Assembly (NCBI GenBank): GCA_032160545.1
Contig: JAVHVN010000188.1
Coordinates: 1 to 15,548 of the forward strand
DNA length: 15,548 bases
From: DATGFB01 sp032160545
GTDB taxonomy: Bacteria > Actinomycetota > Actinomycetes > Mycobacteriales > Jatrophihabitantaceae
Direction: 5' to 3'
Shown piece by piece: positions 6,308 through 13,629 of the stretch. Positions within the stretch are counted from its first letter, which is position 1; every line of letters starts with the position of its first letter. The position numbers were made by a program, and so were the translations under genes. The notes under the pieces were generated by a model. That model was given only the letters and a program-made list of their open reading frames with translations. It was not told where the DNA came from and did no database searches.

Positions 6308-7636
6308 TCAGACCGTGCCGTCGAAGTCGTGGTCACCGAACGGACCGACGACTGTCAGGCAGCGCGGCCGGCTCAACAGTTCGGCGGCGATCTCGGTGAC
6401 GTCGGCCGGGGTCACCGCGTCGATGGTCGCGAGCAGTTCGTCGACCCCCATGACGTCGCCGTAGGTCAGCTCACTCTTGCCGATCCGGGTCATCCGCGAC
6501 CCGGAGTCCTCGAGGCCCAGGACGATGCCCCCGCGCATCTGGCCCTTGCCGCGCTCGATCTCGGCGTCGGTCAGCTCACCCCGCCCGGCGGCGTCGAGTT
6601 CGGCGCGCATCAACTCGAGGACCTGGTCCGCCTTGCCGGGCTGGCATCCGGCGTACACGCCGAACTGGCCGGCATCGGCGTACGCACCGGTGAACGTGTA
6701 GACGGAGTAGGCCAGCCCGCGCTCCTCACGAATGCGCTGGAACAGCCGCGAGCTCATGCCGCCGCCCAGAGCCGACGAGAGCACGCCGAGCGTGAAGCGG
6801 CGCGGGTCGTGCCGGGAGACCCCGGTGGTTCCGAGCACGATGTTCGCCTGCTCGGTGTCGTCGGGAACGATCGACACCCTCGCCTCGTCGCGCGGGCGCC
6901 GGGCAGGGTGCGACGAGCGCGGCGGCACGGGACCGAGGTCGGGGTCGAGCCGCTCGGCGAACGCGCGCCGGACCAGTCGCACCACCTCGCCGTGCTCGAC
7001 GTTGCCCGCGACCGACACGACCATCGACTCGACCCCGTACCGGCGCTGGTAGTAACCCGCGACCTGGCGTCGGGTGAGTGCACCTATCGATTCGACGGTG
7101 CCGAGGATTGGGCGGCCGAGCGGGGTGTCGCCGAACAGCGCCGAGGCGAACTCGTCGTGCACCAGGTCGGCCGGGTCGTCGTCGCGCATGGCGATCTCTT
7201 CGAGAACCACGCTGCGCTCGACGGCGACATCCTGCGCCGCGATCGTCGCGTTGAGCACCACGTCACTGATGATGTCGATGGCGAGCGGCAGGTCGCGATC
7301 GAGCACAGTGGCGTAGAAGCAGGTGTGTTCCTTCTCGGTGAACGCGTTGAACTCGCCGCCGACGGCGTCCATAGCGCTGGCGATGTCGAGCGCCGATCGG
7401 GTGGTGGTCCCCTTGAACAACAGGTGTTCGAGGAAGTGGCTGGTCCCGGCCAGAGCCGGCGTCTCGTCCCGTGACCCGACGGGGACCCACACGCCGACGC
7501 TGGTGCTGCGCACGGCGGGCATCGCCTCGGTGACGACCCGCAGGCCGCCCGGCAGCGTCGTGCGGGTGATGACACCGCCGCCGGTGGCGTCGAGCCGGCG
7601 GGTCGTGGCGCGCGGCACGGCACGGCTCGAGGTCAT
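6308..7636 (-). CDS. pepR: M16 family zinc metallopeptidase (PepR-like)
   Basis: A 442-residue M16B peptidase related to mitochondrial processing peptidase. The inverted zinc motif is HFLEH (67-71; zinc ligands H67 and H71, base E70), and the distal glutamate lies in VVLEEIAM (E146/E147), at the usual spacing. The second domain has the Gly-rich GGGMSSRLFQ loop (291-300) and RGLAYSVY (306-313), supplying the conserved Arg/Tyr pair. Length is normal for the single-chain bacterial enzymes. ATG 7636 was chosen because the conserved TLPGGLRVVTE stretch (27-37) follows closely; the longer frame to 7768 would overlap the upstream gene. The ribosome binding site is weak. In M. tuberculosis pepR directly follows gpsI (pnp); here it lies about 7.3 kb from pnp. 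Physiological substrates are unknown. The gene symbol rests on family and neighbourhood with dapB. Confidence 0.93.
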   Translation of the reverse strand: MTSSRAVPRATTRRLDATGGGVITRTTLPGGLRVVTEAMPAVRSTSVGVWVPVGSRDETPALAGTSHFLEHLLFKGTTTRSALDIASAMDAVGGEFNAFTEKEHTCFYATVLDRDLPLAIDIISDVVLNATIAAQDVAVERSVVLEEIAMRDDDPADLVHDEFASALFGDTPLGRPILGTVESIGALTRRQVAGYYQRRYGVESMVVSVAGNVEHGEVVRLVRRAFAERLDPDLGPVPPRSSHPARRPRDEARVSIVPDDTEQANIVLGTTGVSRHDPRRFTLGVLSSALGGGMSSRLFQRIREERGLAYSVYTFTGAYADAGQFGVYAGCQPGKADQVLELMRAELDAAGRGELTDAEIERGKGQMRGGIVLGLEDSGSRMTRIGKSELTYGDVMGVDELLATIDAVTPADVTEIAAELLSRPRCLTVVGPFGDHDFDGTV

Positions 7637-7661
7637 CCGACGATCGTAGAGGGCGCCGGTT

Positions 7662-8528
7662 CTAGGCGTGGACCCCGCAGAACGCACGCCCGCGCGGGGA
7701 GTGCTCGACGGGGAAGAAACCTGGGCGCAGCGAGCGCAGCCAGCCGGCGGTGCAGAACGCGAATGCACGCAGCAGCGGCACGCGCAGCAGCCAGCCCAGC
7801 GGCCCGAACAACGGCGCCACCAGCCAGGCGAACACGCCGGCCGTCACCACCGCGGCCGCCCGGTGACCGGTCGCCGACCTGGCCGCCAGCAGCCACACCG
7901 TCAGGGCGCCCACGCCGATCGTCGCCACGAGCCACACCAGCCGCAGCGCTGGGAGCCCGCGCAGGACGGACGCGGGCAGCAGCGCGAGAGCCAGCACCGC
8001 GACACCGACGGCGGCGCCGGCGAGCTGCGGCAGCGCGCGGCGCCGACCGGGCTCGCCGTAGCAGGCCAGGCGGCTGAGCGGGTGTTCGGCGAGCATCACC
8101 GCCCGATCGCAGTAGAGGCGAGCCGACGGGTACCGGCTGCTCACCCGCCGGCGCAGCCAGACGGGGGTGTTCGGGTGCAGCCAGATCGCGTCGACGCGCG
8201 CGTGCTGCGCGCGCACGCCCTGTGTTCCGGCGATCACCCCGCCCCAGCACGACACGACCGCCTGGACGTACCGCGCGTGCCGGTTGCCGCTGGTGGCCCG
8301 CTCGCTGCCGTACGCATAGAAGCCGCATTCGCAGTCCGGAGCGGGCACCATGTGCTCCCGCCGACCGCGGTCCCCCGTGGGCGGAGCGCACGTCGCGGTG
8401 TTCGCGCCGTCGTACCAGGCGAGGTCCGAGTAGAGCGGCAGCAACAGCCCCGACTCGTCTACACGGAACGTCCGCAGCCCGACCACCTCGCCGACCAGCG
8501 GCTCGACCCCGGAGAACGCCGTGGACAC
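7662..8528 (-). CDS. Membrane protein with N-terminal CxCGFYAYG cysteine domain
   Basis: A 288-residue protein of unknown function in two parts. The N-terminal soluble part (1-160) has GEVVGLRTFRVDESG (13-27), LAWYDGANTATC (36-47), H59, PAPDCECGFYAYGS (62-75) and GVIAGTQGVRAQHARVDAI (97-115). C47, H59, C66 and C68 could bind a metal. This H...P..CxCG(F/I)YA pattern recurs, as I remember it, in unnamed actinobacterial proteins. The C-terminal part has about three hydrophobic segments (about 168-189, 195-216, 224-258) and ends in FFPVEHSPRGRAFCGVHA with another Cys and two His. The GTG start lies 6 bp after the stop of the proline-rich gene, so the two are probably cotranscribed; the M16 gene begins 25 bp downstream. 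No enzymatic motif is recognised. Confidence 0.78.
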   Translation of the reverse strand: MSTAFSGVEPLVGEVVGLRTFRVDESGLLLPLYSDLAWYDGANTATCAPPTGDRGRREHMVPAPDCECGFYAYGSERATSGNRHARYVQAVVSCWGGVIAGTQGVRAQHARVDAIWLHPNTPVWLRRRVSSRYPSARLYCDRAVMLAEHPLSRLACYGEPGRRRALPQLAGAAVGVAVLALALLPASVLRGLPALRLVWLVATIGVGALTVWLLAARSATGHRAAAVVTAGVFAWLVAPLFGPLGWLLRVPLLRAFAFCTAGWLRSLRPGFFPVEHSPRGRAFCGVHA

Positions 8529-8534
8529 CGCCGG

Positions 8535-8780
8535 CTACCCGCCGCGACCGTTCTCCGGGACCGGTACCGGCGGACCCGGCACCGGATCGGGCCCCGGACC
8601 TGGACCGGGCGGTCCCGGGACCGGCGGCGACGGTGGGTCGTGGTCCGGTACCGGAGGCGGGACGTCGGGATCCGGGACCGGCGGGGGCGTGGGCGGGTCC
8701 GGCACGGTCATGCGCCGGGGCGAGGTGGACCCCGTCGCCAGTACCTCGTAGCGCGCCGATTGCGGTCCGATGTCACCCAT
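8535..8780 (-). CDS. Small proline-rich protein
   Basis: An 81-residue protein whose ATG is preceded by a strong GGGAGG ribosome binding site; the ATG at 8810 lacks this. The first 22 residues (MGDIGPQSARYEVLATGSTS and on) are ordinary, possibly a short folded or docking segment. Residues 25-81 are an extended chain of PDP, PPVP and GPGP repeats, with acidic residues throughout and no Cys or Trp. No signal peptide or membrane segment. It ends 6 bp before the CxCGFYAYG membrane protein, so the pair is likely one unit; a flexible linker partner for that protein is an inference. Proline-rich frames can arise by chance in GC-rich DNA, but the ribosome binding site, tight spacing and shared strand favour a real gene. 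Confidence 0.65.
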   Translation of the reverse strand: MGDIGPQSARYEVLATGSTSPRRMTVPDPPTPPPVPDPDVPPPVPDHDPPSPPVPGPPGPGPGPDPVPGPPVPVPENGRGG

Positions 8781-8843
8781 CGCTGCCTCCCGTCGCCCGG
8801 TGCTGGTCACCGTACGCCCGGGGCCGAACCGGCGCCTGCCTTG

Positions 8844-9362
8844 TCACGGTTCCTCAGATCTGCCCGCGCCGACATGCTGCACCGCCGCCGCGAACACCAC
8901 GTCGCTGAACAGAACGAGGCGAGCGACACCGGGGCCGGTGAAGGATTCGATCGCCGAGACGGCCTGCCCGATCGCGTCGCGCACCGGCCACCCGTACGCG
9001 CCCGCGGAGATCAACGGCAGGGCGACGGTCTGCGCGCCGAGTTCGCTCGCCACGCCCAGCGCCGACAGGTAGCACGCGCGCAGCTGCTCCGCGGTGCCGC
9101 GGCCGTAGATCGGACCGACGGTGTGGATCACCCACTGCGCCTTGAGCTTGCCGGCCGTGGTCGCCACCGCCCCGCCGACGGGCAACCCGTCCGGAAAGCG
9201 GGTGTCGCGCAACGTGCGGCACTCGGCGAGGATCTGCCGGCCACCGCGCTTGTGGATCGCGCCGTCGACCCCGCCCCCGCCGAACAGCGACGAATTGGCG
9301 GCGTTGACGATGGCGTCGACCCGTTGCTCGGTGATGTCTCCCTGTACCAGTTCCAGTCGCAT
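8844..9362 (-). CDS. Macro-domain O-acetyl-ADP-ribose deacetylase-like protein
   Basis: A 172-residue single macro domain, close in length to E. coli YmdB. The fingerprints are GDIT (8-11), the NAANSSLFGGGGVDGAIH loop (20-37) with N23 and D33 as expected catalytic or substrate-contact residues, and ISAGAYGWP (118-126) for the phosphate loop. Members hydrolyse O-acetyl-ADP-ribose or remove ADP-ribose from proteins. ATG 9362 begins right before the conserved LELVQGDIT segment and lies 2 bp after the Rrf2 gene stop (TGACGATG); an upstream GTG at 9380 would overlap Rrf2 and add six residues. Translation is probably coupled to the Rrf2 gene. No ADP-ribosyltransferase gene is present, so the target is unknown. 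Confidence 0.92.
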   Translation of the reverse strand: MRLELVQGDITEQRVDAIVNAANSSLFGGGGVDGAIHKRGGRQILAECRTLRDTRFPDGLPVGGAVATTAGKLKAQWVIHTVGPIYGRGTAEQLRACYLSALGVASELGAQTVALPLISAGAYGWPVRDAIGQAVSAIESFTGPGVARLVLFSDVVFAAAVQHVGAGRSEEP

Positions 9363-9364
9363 CG

Positions 9365-9820
9365 TCAGCGCGGCAGCCACGCGTCGGGCGCGTCGAGCAA
9401 TTTGCGCACCTGTGGCGGGAACTTCCCGGTCAGGACCTGCGCGATCGTCGTCTCGTCCAGCACCTGGCGCAGCGCCGAGCGCACCGCCACCCAGAGCTCC
9501 GGCAGATGTTCGGCGACGTTCGCGTACTCGGTCTCGTGCGCCCGCAGGCCGCGGATCTCGGCAAGGGGGCCGTCCACGGCACGGATCACCGCGCCGAGCG
9601 TGATCTCGGCCGCTGGGCGGGCGAGTCCGTAGCCACCGTCGGCCCCGCGCTGGCTGCGCACCAGCCCGGCGCGGCGCAGCTCCCCGAGGATCGCCTCGAC
9701 GAACTTACGAGGCAGGCCCTGCTCCGATACGACTGCGTCCACCTTCGTCAGCGCCGGCTCCCGGGCCGCCAGGCTCAGCAGTGCCCGCACCGCGTAATCC
9801 GTCTTCGCCGATATCTGCAC
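9365..9820 (-). CDS. Rrf2-family transcriptional regulator without Fe-S cysteines
   Basis: A 151-residue DNA-binding protein. The N-terminus QISAKTDYAVRALLSLA (2-18) and the winged helix-turn-helix with LPRKFVEAILGELRRAGLV (36-54) and RGADGGYGLARP (58-69) are classic Rrf2. IscR, NsrR and RsrR use cysteines near residues 90-110 for an Fe-S cluster; this protein has no cysteine at all, as in cluster-less CymR, the B. subtilis cysteine regulator. Sitting at the end of a sulfate transport operon, a CymR-like role in sulfur control is reasonable but inferred. GTG 9820 was chosen since the conserved N-terminus starts there; ATG 9853 would add eleven atypical residues. Its first 116 nt lie inside the cysA frame. 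The macro-domain gene follows after 2 bp. Confidence 0.9.
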   Translation of the reverse strand: MQISAKTDYAVRALLSLAAREPALTKVDAVVSEQGLPRKFVEAILGELRRAGLVRSQRGADGGYGLARPAAEITLGAVIRAVDGPLAEIRGLRAHETEYANVAEHLPELWVAVRSALRQVLDETTIAQVLTGKFPPQVRKLLDAPDAWLPR

Positions 9821-10787
9821 GTCCGTAGTCTGGCAAAGTCCAGGCCCCGGCATGCGGCGCGGCGCGCAGCCAGACCCGCGAACCCACCGCGAGAGCCAGC
9901 GCCTCGGCCTGCCCGCGGGTGATCTGGACCCACGTGTCGGCCCCCGCGGCCCGCACCTCCACCCGCACCTCGAAGCCCACCCGCGTCAGCCGGACGACCT
10001 CGCCGGGCACCGCCGCGTCATTCGGCGTGTCGAGCAGCTCTATGTCGTGCGGGCGAACGGCGGCGCCGTTCAGCGTCGTCACCGGCCCGAGAAACTCCAT
10101 GACGAACCGGTTCGCGGGCCGGTCGTAGAGCTCGTCGGGCGTCCCGACCTGCTCGATTCGGCCGGCGTTGATGACGACCAGCTGGTCGGAGACCTCCAGG
10201 GCCTCCTCCTGGTCGTGGGTGACGAACAAGGTGGTCACGTGCATCTCGTCGTGCAGGCGGCGCAGCCAGTCCCGCAGCTCCTTGCGCACCTTCACGTCAA
10301 GTGCGCCGAACGGCTCGTCGAGCAGCAGGACCTTGGGTTCGACCGCGAGCGCGCGGGCGAGCGCCATGCGCTGCCGCTGGCCGCCGGACAGTTCCGAGGG
10401 CAGCCGCTGCCCGAACTGCTCGAGGTGGACGAGCTCGAGCAGCTCGTGCACGCGGCGGCGGATCTCATCCTTCGGCCGCTTGCGGATCTCCAGCCCGAAC
10501 GAGACGTTGCGGTACACGGAAAGGTGCTTGAAGGCGGCATAGTGCTGGAAGACGAACCCCACGTTGCGGCGCTGTGCCGGGACGCCCGTCGACTCGACAC
10601 CGTCGATCAGCACGGAGCCGGCGTCGGGCGACTCGAGGCCGCCGATGATCCGAAGCAGCGTGGACTTGCCACCACCGCTCGGCCCGAGCAGCGCGGTCAG
10701 CTGGCCGCTCGGCACGGACAGGTCGACGTCGTCGAGCGCGACGAAGCTGCCGAAGCGCTTGACGATCCCCTTCGCCTCGATACTCAT
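9705..10787 (-). CDS. cysA: Sulfate/thiosulfate ABC transporter ATP-binding protein
   Basis: A 360-residue ATPase driving sulfate/thiosulfate uptake with CysT and CysW. Walker A is GPSGGGKST (35-43), the Q-loop glutamine is Q81, the signature LSGGQ is 133-137, Walker B is VLLLDEP (153-159) and the switch histidine is H191. Residues about 235-310 form the regulatory TOBE-like domain. Beyond about residue 310 (after WLRAAPHAG) the sequence is an atypical Gly/Ala-rich tail of some 50 residues that does not look like the family, because the frame runs on through the start of the Rrf2 gene until a TAA at 9705. The ATG follows GGAG at 5 nt and overlaps by ATGA the stop of an 11-codon mini-ORF after cysW. 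A lost stop codon extending the protein is a likely explanation for the tail. Confidence 0.93.
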   Translation of the reverse strand: MSIEAKGIVKRFGSFVALDDVDLSVPSGQLTALLGPSGGGKSTLLRIIGGLESPDAGSVLIDGVESTGVPAQRRNVGFVFQHYAAFKHLSVYRNVSFGLEIRKRPKDEIRRRVHELLELVHLEQFGQRLPSELSGGQRQRMALARALAVEPKVLLLDEPFGALDVKVRKELRDWLRRLHDEMHVTTLFVTHDQEEALEVSDQLVVINAGRIEQVGTPDELYDRPANRFVMEFLGPVTTLNGAAVRPHDIELLDTPNDAAVPGEVVRLTRVGFEVRVEVRAAGADTWVQITRGQAEALALAVGSRVWLRAAPHAGAWTLPDYGRADIGEDGLRGAGTAEPGGPGAGADEGGRSRIGAGPAS

Positions 10788-10819
10788 GCTCGCTCCGCGA
10801 GCCGTCGCTCGACCGTCAT
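10784..10819 (-). CDS. 11-codon mini-ORF bridging cysW and cysA
   Basis: ATG to TGA encoding MTVERRLAERA. The ATG overlaps the cysW stop as ATGA, and the TGA overlaps the cysA start as ATGA, so it fills the 28-nt cysW-cysA gap and touches both genes. GAGGAAGCACC upstream gives a near-ideal ribosome binding site 7 nt from the ATG, while cysA has its own GGAG inside the mini-ORF. It may carry terminating ribosomes from cysW to cysA and balance ATPase with permease. The peptide itself is probably not functional. Chance cannot be excluded for so short a frame. Confidence 0.4.
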   Translation of the reverse strand: MTVERRLAERA

Positions 10820-11649
10820 GGTGCTTCCTCTTTCGGGCGGATCAGGGACACGATGACGATGGCGAGCACCGCGATGGCGATCAGGACCACGGCCACCTGG
10901 TAGGCGCCGGGCTCGAGTTGCTCGACCCGCTCGTCGACGAGCAGGGTGGCGGTCTGGGTCTGGCCACTGCCGCTGATGTTCCCGGAGACGACCTTGACCG
11001 CGCCGAACTCGCCGATCGAGCGCGCGATGCTGAGCACGACCCCGTACATGAGTGCCCATTTGATCGTCGGCAGGGTGATCCGGCGAAACCGCTGCCATGC
11101 GCTCGCGCCGAGCACGCGCGCCGCCTGTTCCTGGTCGATGCCCTCGTCCTCGAGCACGGGGACGATCTCGCGAACGACGAGCGGCAGCGCGACGAACGTG
11201 GTGGCCAGGATCATTCCGGGCACGGCGTAGATCACCTCGAAGCCGGCGTTGTGCAGCCCCTTGCCGAACCAGCCGTTGTACGGCCCGTACACGAGGACGA
11301 GCGCCAGCCCGACCACGATCGGGGACACCGACATCGGCAGGTCGACGAAGAGGCTGAGCATCCGCCGGCCCGGGAAGCGGTAGCGGGTGAGCAGCAGGGC
11401 GACGCCGATGCCGAACACGGTGTTGATCACCACGGCCGACCCCGCGACGATCCCCGTGAGGCGGAACGCCTCCTGTGCCTGTGCGGAGCTGACGGCGTCC
11501 CAGAACGCGCTGCCGCCCTGCCGGATGGTGCGCCACAGGATCACACCGAGCGGCAGCAGCACGATCACGCCGACGTACGCCAGGGCGGCCGTGCGCAGTC
11601 CGTACCTCGACCGGCGCCGGGTACCGAGTGCCACCCCCGGGCTAGCCAC
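10816..11649 (-). CDS. cysW: Sulfate/thiosulfate ABC transporter permease
   Basis: A 277-residue inner-membrane permease with about six hydrophobic segments, the first at about 21-39 and the last at 250-270. The EAA loop contacting the ATPase is at 174-194 (EQAARVLGA, then ITLP). The SIGEFGAVKVVSGNISG segment (211-227) is characteristic of CysW. It pairs with CysT and is powered by CysA. Its GTG start overlaps the cysT stop by 8 bp, and its TGA overlaps the mini-ORF ATG, so the whole unit is translationally coupled. No odd residues seen. Confidence 0.93.
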   Translation of the reverse strand: MASPGVALGTRRRSRYGLRTAALAYVGVIVLLPLGVILWRTIRQGGSAFWDAVSSAQAQEAFRLTGIVAGSAVVINTVFGIGVALLLTRYRFPGRRMLSLFVDLPMSVSPIVVGLALVLVYGPYNGWFGKGLHNAGFEVIYAVPGMILATTFVALPLVVREIVPVLEDEGIDQEQAARVLGASAWQRFRRITLPTIKWALMYGVVLSIARSIGEFGAVKVVSGNISGSGQTQTATLLVDERVEQLEPGAYQVAVVLIAIAVLAIVIVSLIRPKEEAP

Positions 11650-12502
11650 GGCGGGCCGCCCATCGCTGCAGCAGGTCCAAGGCGGTGATGACGACCAGGC
11701 TCACTGCCAGCAGCACCGTGGCCGTGGCTGCGGCGCCGGCGTAGTCGTAGTTCTGGATCAGCTGGTAGGCGTACATGGACGACACCCGGGTGCGGTTCGT
11801 CCCGCCCGAGATCAGCAGGACCGAGCCGTACTCCCCCATTGCGCGCGCGAATGCCAGCGCGGTCCCGGACGCGATCGCCGGCAGCAGCACCGGCAGCAGG
11901 ATGCGGCGGAACACTGTGAGCGGCCCGGCGCCGAGCGACGCAGCCGCCTCTTCGGCCTCGGTGTCCAGTCCGATGAGCACCGGCTGCACGGTCCGAACCA
12001 CGAACGGCAGCGTCACGAAAAGCAGTGCCAGGAAAATGGCACGTTGGGTGCCGAGCAAGTCGATGCCGACCGGGCTGGTCGGGCCGTACAGCGTGAGCAG
12101 GACCAGCCCGGCCACGATCGTCGGCAGTGCGAACGGGATGTCGATGACGATCTCGACGATCCGGCGGCCAGGAAAGTCGTCGCGCACCAGCACCCACGCG
12201 ATCAGCGTCCCCATCACCGCGTTGACGAGGCTGACGCCGATCGAGCTCAGTACGGTGAGCCGCAGGGCGTCATAGGCGGCCGGGGTGGTCACCGCGTCCC
12301 AGAAGCCGGACCAGCCTCCGGCCGCCCCCTCGGCCACCACGGCGGCAAGCGGCACAAGCACCAGCAGACTCAGCCAGGTGACCGCCAACCCGAGGCCGAC
12401 CCCCGACGCGGCCCCGAGCCGCTGACCGGACGAGGACGCCGAACGGGGGGTGTCACGCCGAAGCGCGACACCTCCGGGGGCGTCGAGTACTGCGGTCGTC
12501 AC
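11642..12502 (-). CDS. cysT: Sulfate/thiosulfate ABC transporter permease
   Basis: A 286-residue inner-membrane permease (CysT, also called CysU). After a polar tail of about 30 residues there are about six hydrophobic segments. The DIPFALPTIVAGLVLLTLYG stretch (121-140) is typical of CysT, and the EAA loop is EEAAASLGA (184-192) through ILLP (201-204). ARAMGEYGSVLLISGG (219-234) matches the family. The GTG start overlaps the binding-protein TGA by 4 bp (GTGA), and the TAG stop lies 8 bp inside cysW. Length is normal. Confidence 0.93.
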   Translation of the reverse strand: MTTAVLDAPGGVALRRDTPRSASSSGQRLGAASGVGLGLAVTWLSLLVLVPLAAVVAEGAAGGWSGFWDAVTTPAAYDALRLTVLSSIGVSLVNAVMGTLIAWVLVRDDFPGRRIVEIVIDIPFALPTIVAGLVLLTLYGPTSPVGIDLLGTQRAIFLALLFVTLPFVVRTVQPVLIGLDTEAEEAAASLGAGPLTVFRRILLPVLLPAIASGTALAFARAMGEYGSVLLISGGTNRTRVSSMYAYQLIQNYDYAGAAATATVLLAVSLVVITALDLLQRWAARRG

Positions 12503-13536
12503 CCGGTCGCTTTCTCGATCACGGTGACGATGCCGTTGTTGGCGTCGAAGTACTTCTTGTTCACCGCCGACCAGCCGCCGAGGTCGGCGATCGTGACGAG
12601 CTTGGCCACCGACGGGAACGGGTTCGCCGGGTCGTTCGCGCCCTGGACGGTCCCGACCTGGGTGCCCGAGACGACCGGCCGGAAGCCCTTGCTCGCGAAG
12701 ATCTGCTGCCCCTGCGCGCTCAGGGCGAAGTCGAGGAAGCTCGTCGCGGCAGCGGGTGCCGACTTGGTGACCGCGGCCGGGTTCTCGATGAGGATCGACT
12801 CCTGCGGGACGATGTAGTCGAGGTCGGCGCCCTTCTGCCGGGCACCGATCGCCTCGTTCTCGTAGGAGATGAGTACGTCACCCGTGCCCTGGGTGAAGGT
12901 GGTCGTCGCCTGCGCGCCGCTCGACGGCTTGCTGACCACGTTGCCGAAGAACTTCTTGAGGTAGTCCTGCGCCTGCGCCTCGGTGCCGCCATCGGCGATG
13001 ACGTGGTGGTAGGCGGCCAGGACGTTCCACTTCGCCGAGCCGGACGACGCCGGGTCGGGCGTGACGATCTTGATACCCGGCTTCACCAGGTCGTCCCAGC
13101 CGGTGATGTGCTTGGGGTTGCCCTTGCGAACGGCTATCACGACGACCGAGTCCGACACCATGCCTTTCGTGGCGTTGCTGTTCCAGCCCGCGTCGACGAA
13201 CTGCGGAACAAGTTTGGTCATGTCGGACTCGAGCGAGAACGCGACGTAGCCTGCCGGCTGACCGCTCGACACCGCCTTGCTCTGGGTGCCGCTGGCACCG
13301 TAGGACTCCGAGAACGTGACGCCCTTGCCCGGGGCCGTGGCGACGAACGCCTTCTCGAGGGCGTCGTAGGCGGGCTTCGGAACCGAGTAGGCGACGATCG
13401 CGACCTTGCCGCCGCCACCACCCCCGGCGGCGCCGGAACTCGAGCTCGAGGAGCACCCTGCCACGGCGACCGCCCCGGCGCAGGCAAGCGCGATCATCGC
13501 CAGGGCGCGGTCGCGACGAGTGCGGACGATGGTCAT
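12499..13536 (-). CDS. Sulfate/thiosulfate-binding lipoprotein
   Basis: A 345-residue extracellular binding protein for the CysTWA transporter. A basic N-terminus, a hydrophobic core (11-27) and a lipobox VAGC with lipidation at C28 mark it as a membrane-anchored lipoprotein, followed by a Ser/Gly-rich linker (29-43). Family motifs are YGASGTQSKAV (79-89), VRKGNPKHITGWDDL (136-150) and TPDPASSGSAKWN (159-171), which form the oxyanion pocket in Sbp/CysP proteins. Sulfate versus thiosulfate preference cannot be read from sequence. ATG 13536 has AGGAGG upstream; the longer frame to 13593 has no support. It is first in the cys operon and lies 93 bp after the MFS gene, enough for its own promoter. 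Confidence 0.93.
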   Translation of the reverse strand: MTIVRTRRDRALAMIALACAGAVAVAGCSSSSSSGAAGGGGGGKVAIVAYSVPKPAYDALEKAFVATAPGKGVTFSESYGASGTQSKAVSSGQPAGYVAFSLESDMTKLVPQFVDAGWNSNATKGMVSDSVVVIAVRKGNPKHITGWDDLVKPGIKIVTPDPASSGSAKWNVLAAYHHVIADGGTEAQAQDYLKKFFGNVVSKPSSGAQATTTFTQGTGDVLISYENEAIGARQKGADLDYIVPQESILIENPAAVTKSAPAAATSFLDFALSAQGQQIFASKGFRPVVSGTQVGTVQGANDPANPFPSVAKLVTIADLGGWSAVNKKYFDANNGIVTVIEKATG

Positions 13537-13551
13537 TCGGGGCGCCTCCTG

Positions 13552-13594
13552 ATTGTCCATGAACTCTGTGTAGTCCACGTGTCCGATAGACAAT
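13552..13594 (-). promoter_or_regulatory. Candidate promoter/operator of the cys operon
   Basis: In the 93-bp gap upstream of the binding-protein gene, ATTGTC (13552-13557) and GACAAT (13589-13594) are a perfect 6-bp inverted repeat with a 31-bp spacer, around a central CACGTG (13576-13581) flanked by two GTCC copies. The stretch is AT-richer than the genes. A site for the Rrf2 regulator encoded downstream is possible, but the symmetry is modest and no clear -10 box was assigned. Confidence 0.3.
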
Positions 13595-13629
13595 AAAGGA
13601 AATGGCGGACGTCCTCCACTCAGCGGGGG

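Noticed and set aside
7637..7768. Longer M16 peptidase N-terminus starting at 7768
   Set aside because: It would overlap the end of the membrane-protein gene and adds a low-complexity leader; the family's conserved N-terminus begins just after the ATG at 7636.
8535..8720. GC-rich GGTACCGG-type repeats as a non-coding structured element
   Set aside because: They are explained by proline-rich codons of the small minus-strand gene, with regular PDP/PPVP periodicity.
7668..9632. 654-codon open frame on the plus strand
   Set aside because: It is antisense to the M16-side membrane protein, proline-rich, macro-domain and Rrf2 genes, which all have clear family motifs or start signals. Its translation is low-complexity Arg/Ala/Gly-rich, as expected from the third-codon GC bias of the opposite strand.
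9821..9853. Rrf2 start at ATG 9853
   Set aside because: The added eleven residues are not Rrf2-like, while the GTG at 9820 sits exactly at the conserved QISAKTDYAVRAL start.
10564..12817. Two long plus-strand frames (10564-11688 and 11387-12817)
   Set aside because: They lie antisense to cysA, cysW, cysT and the binding-protein gene and translate to His/Arg/Gln/Asp-rich sequence without any motif.
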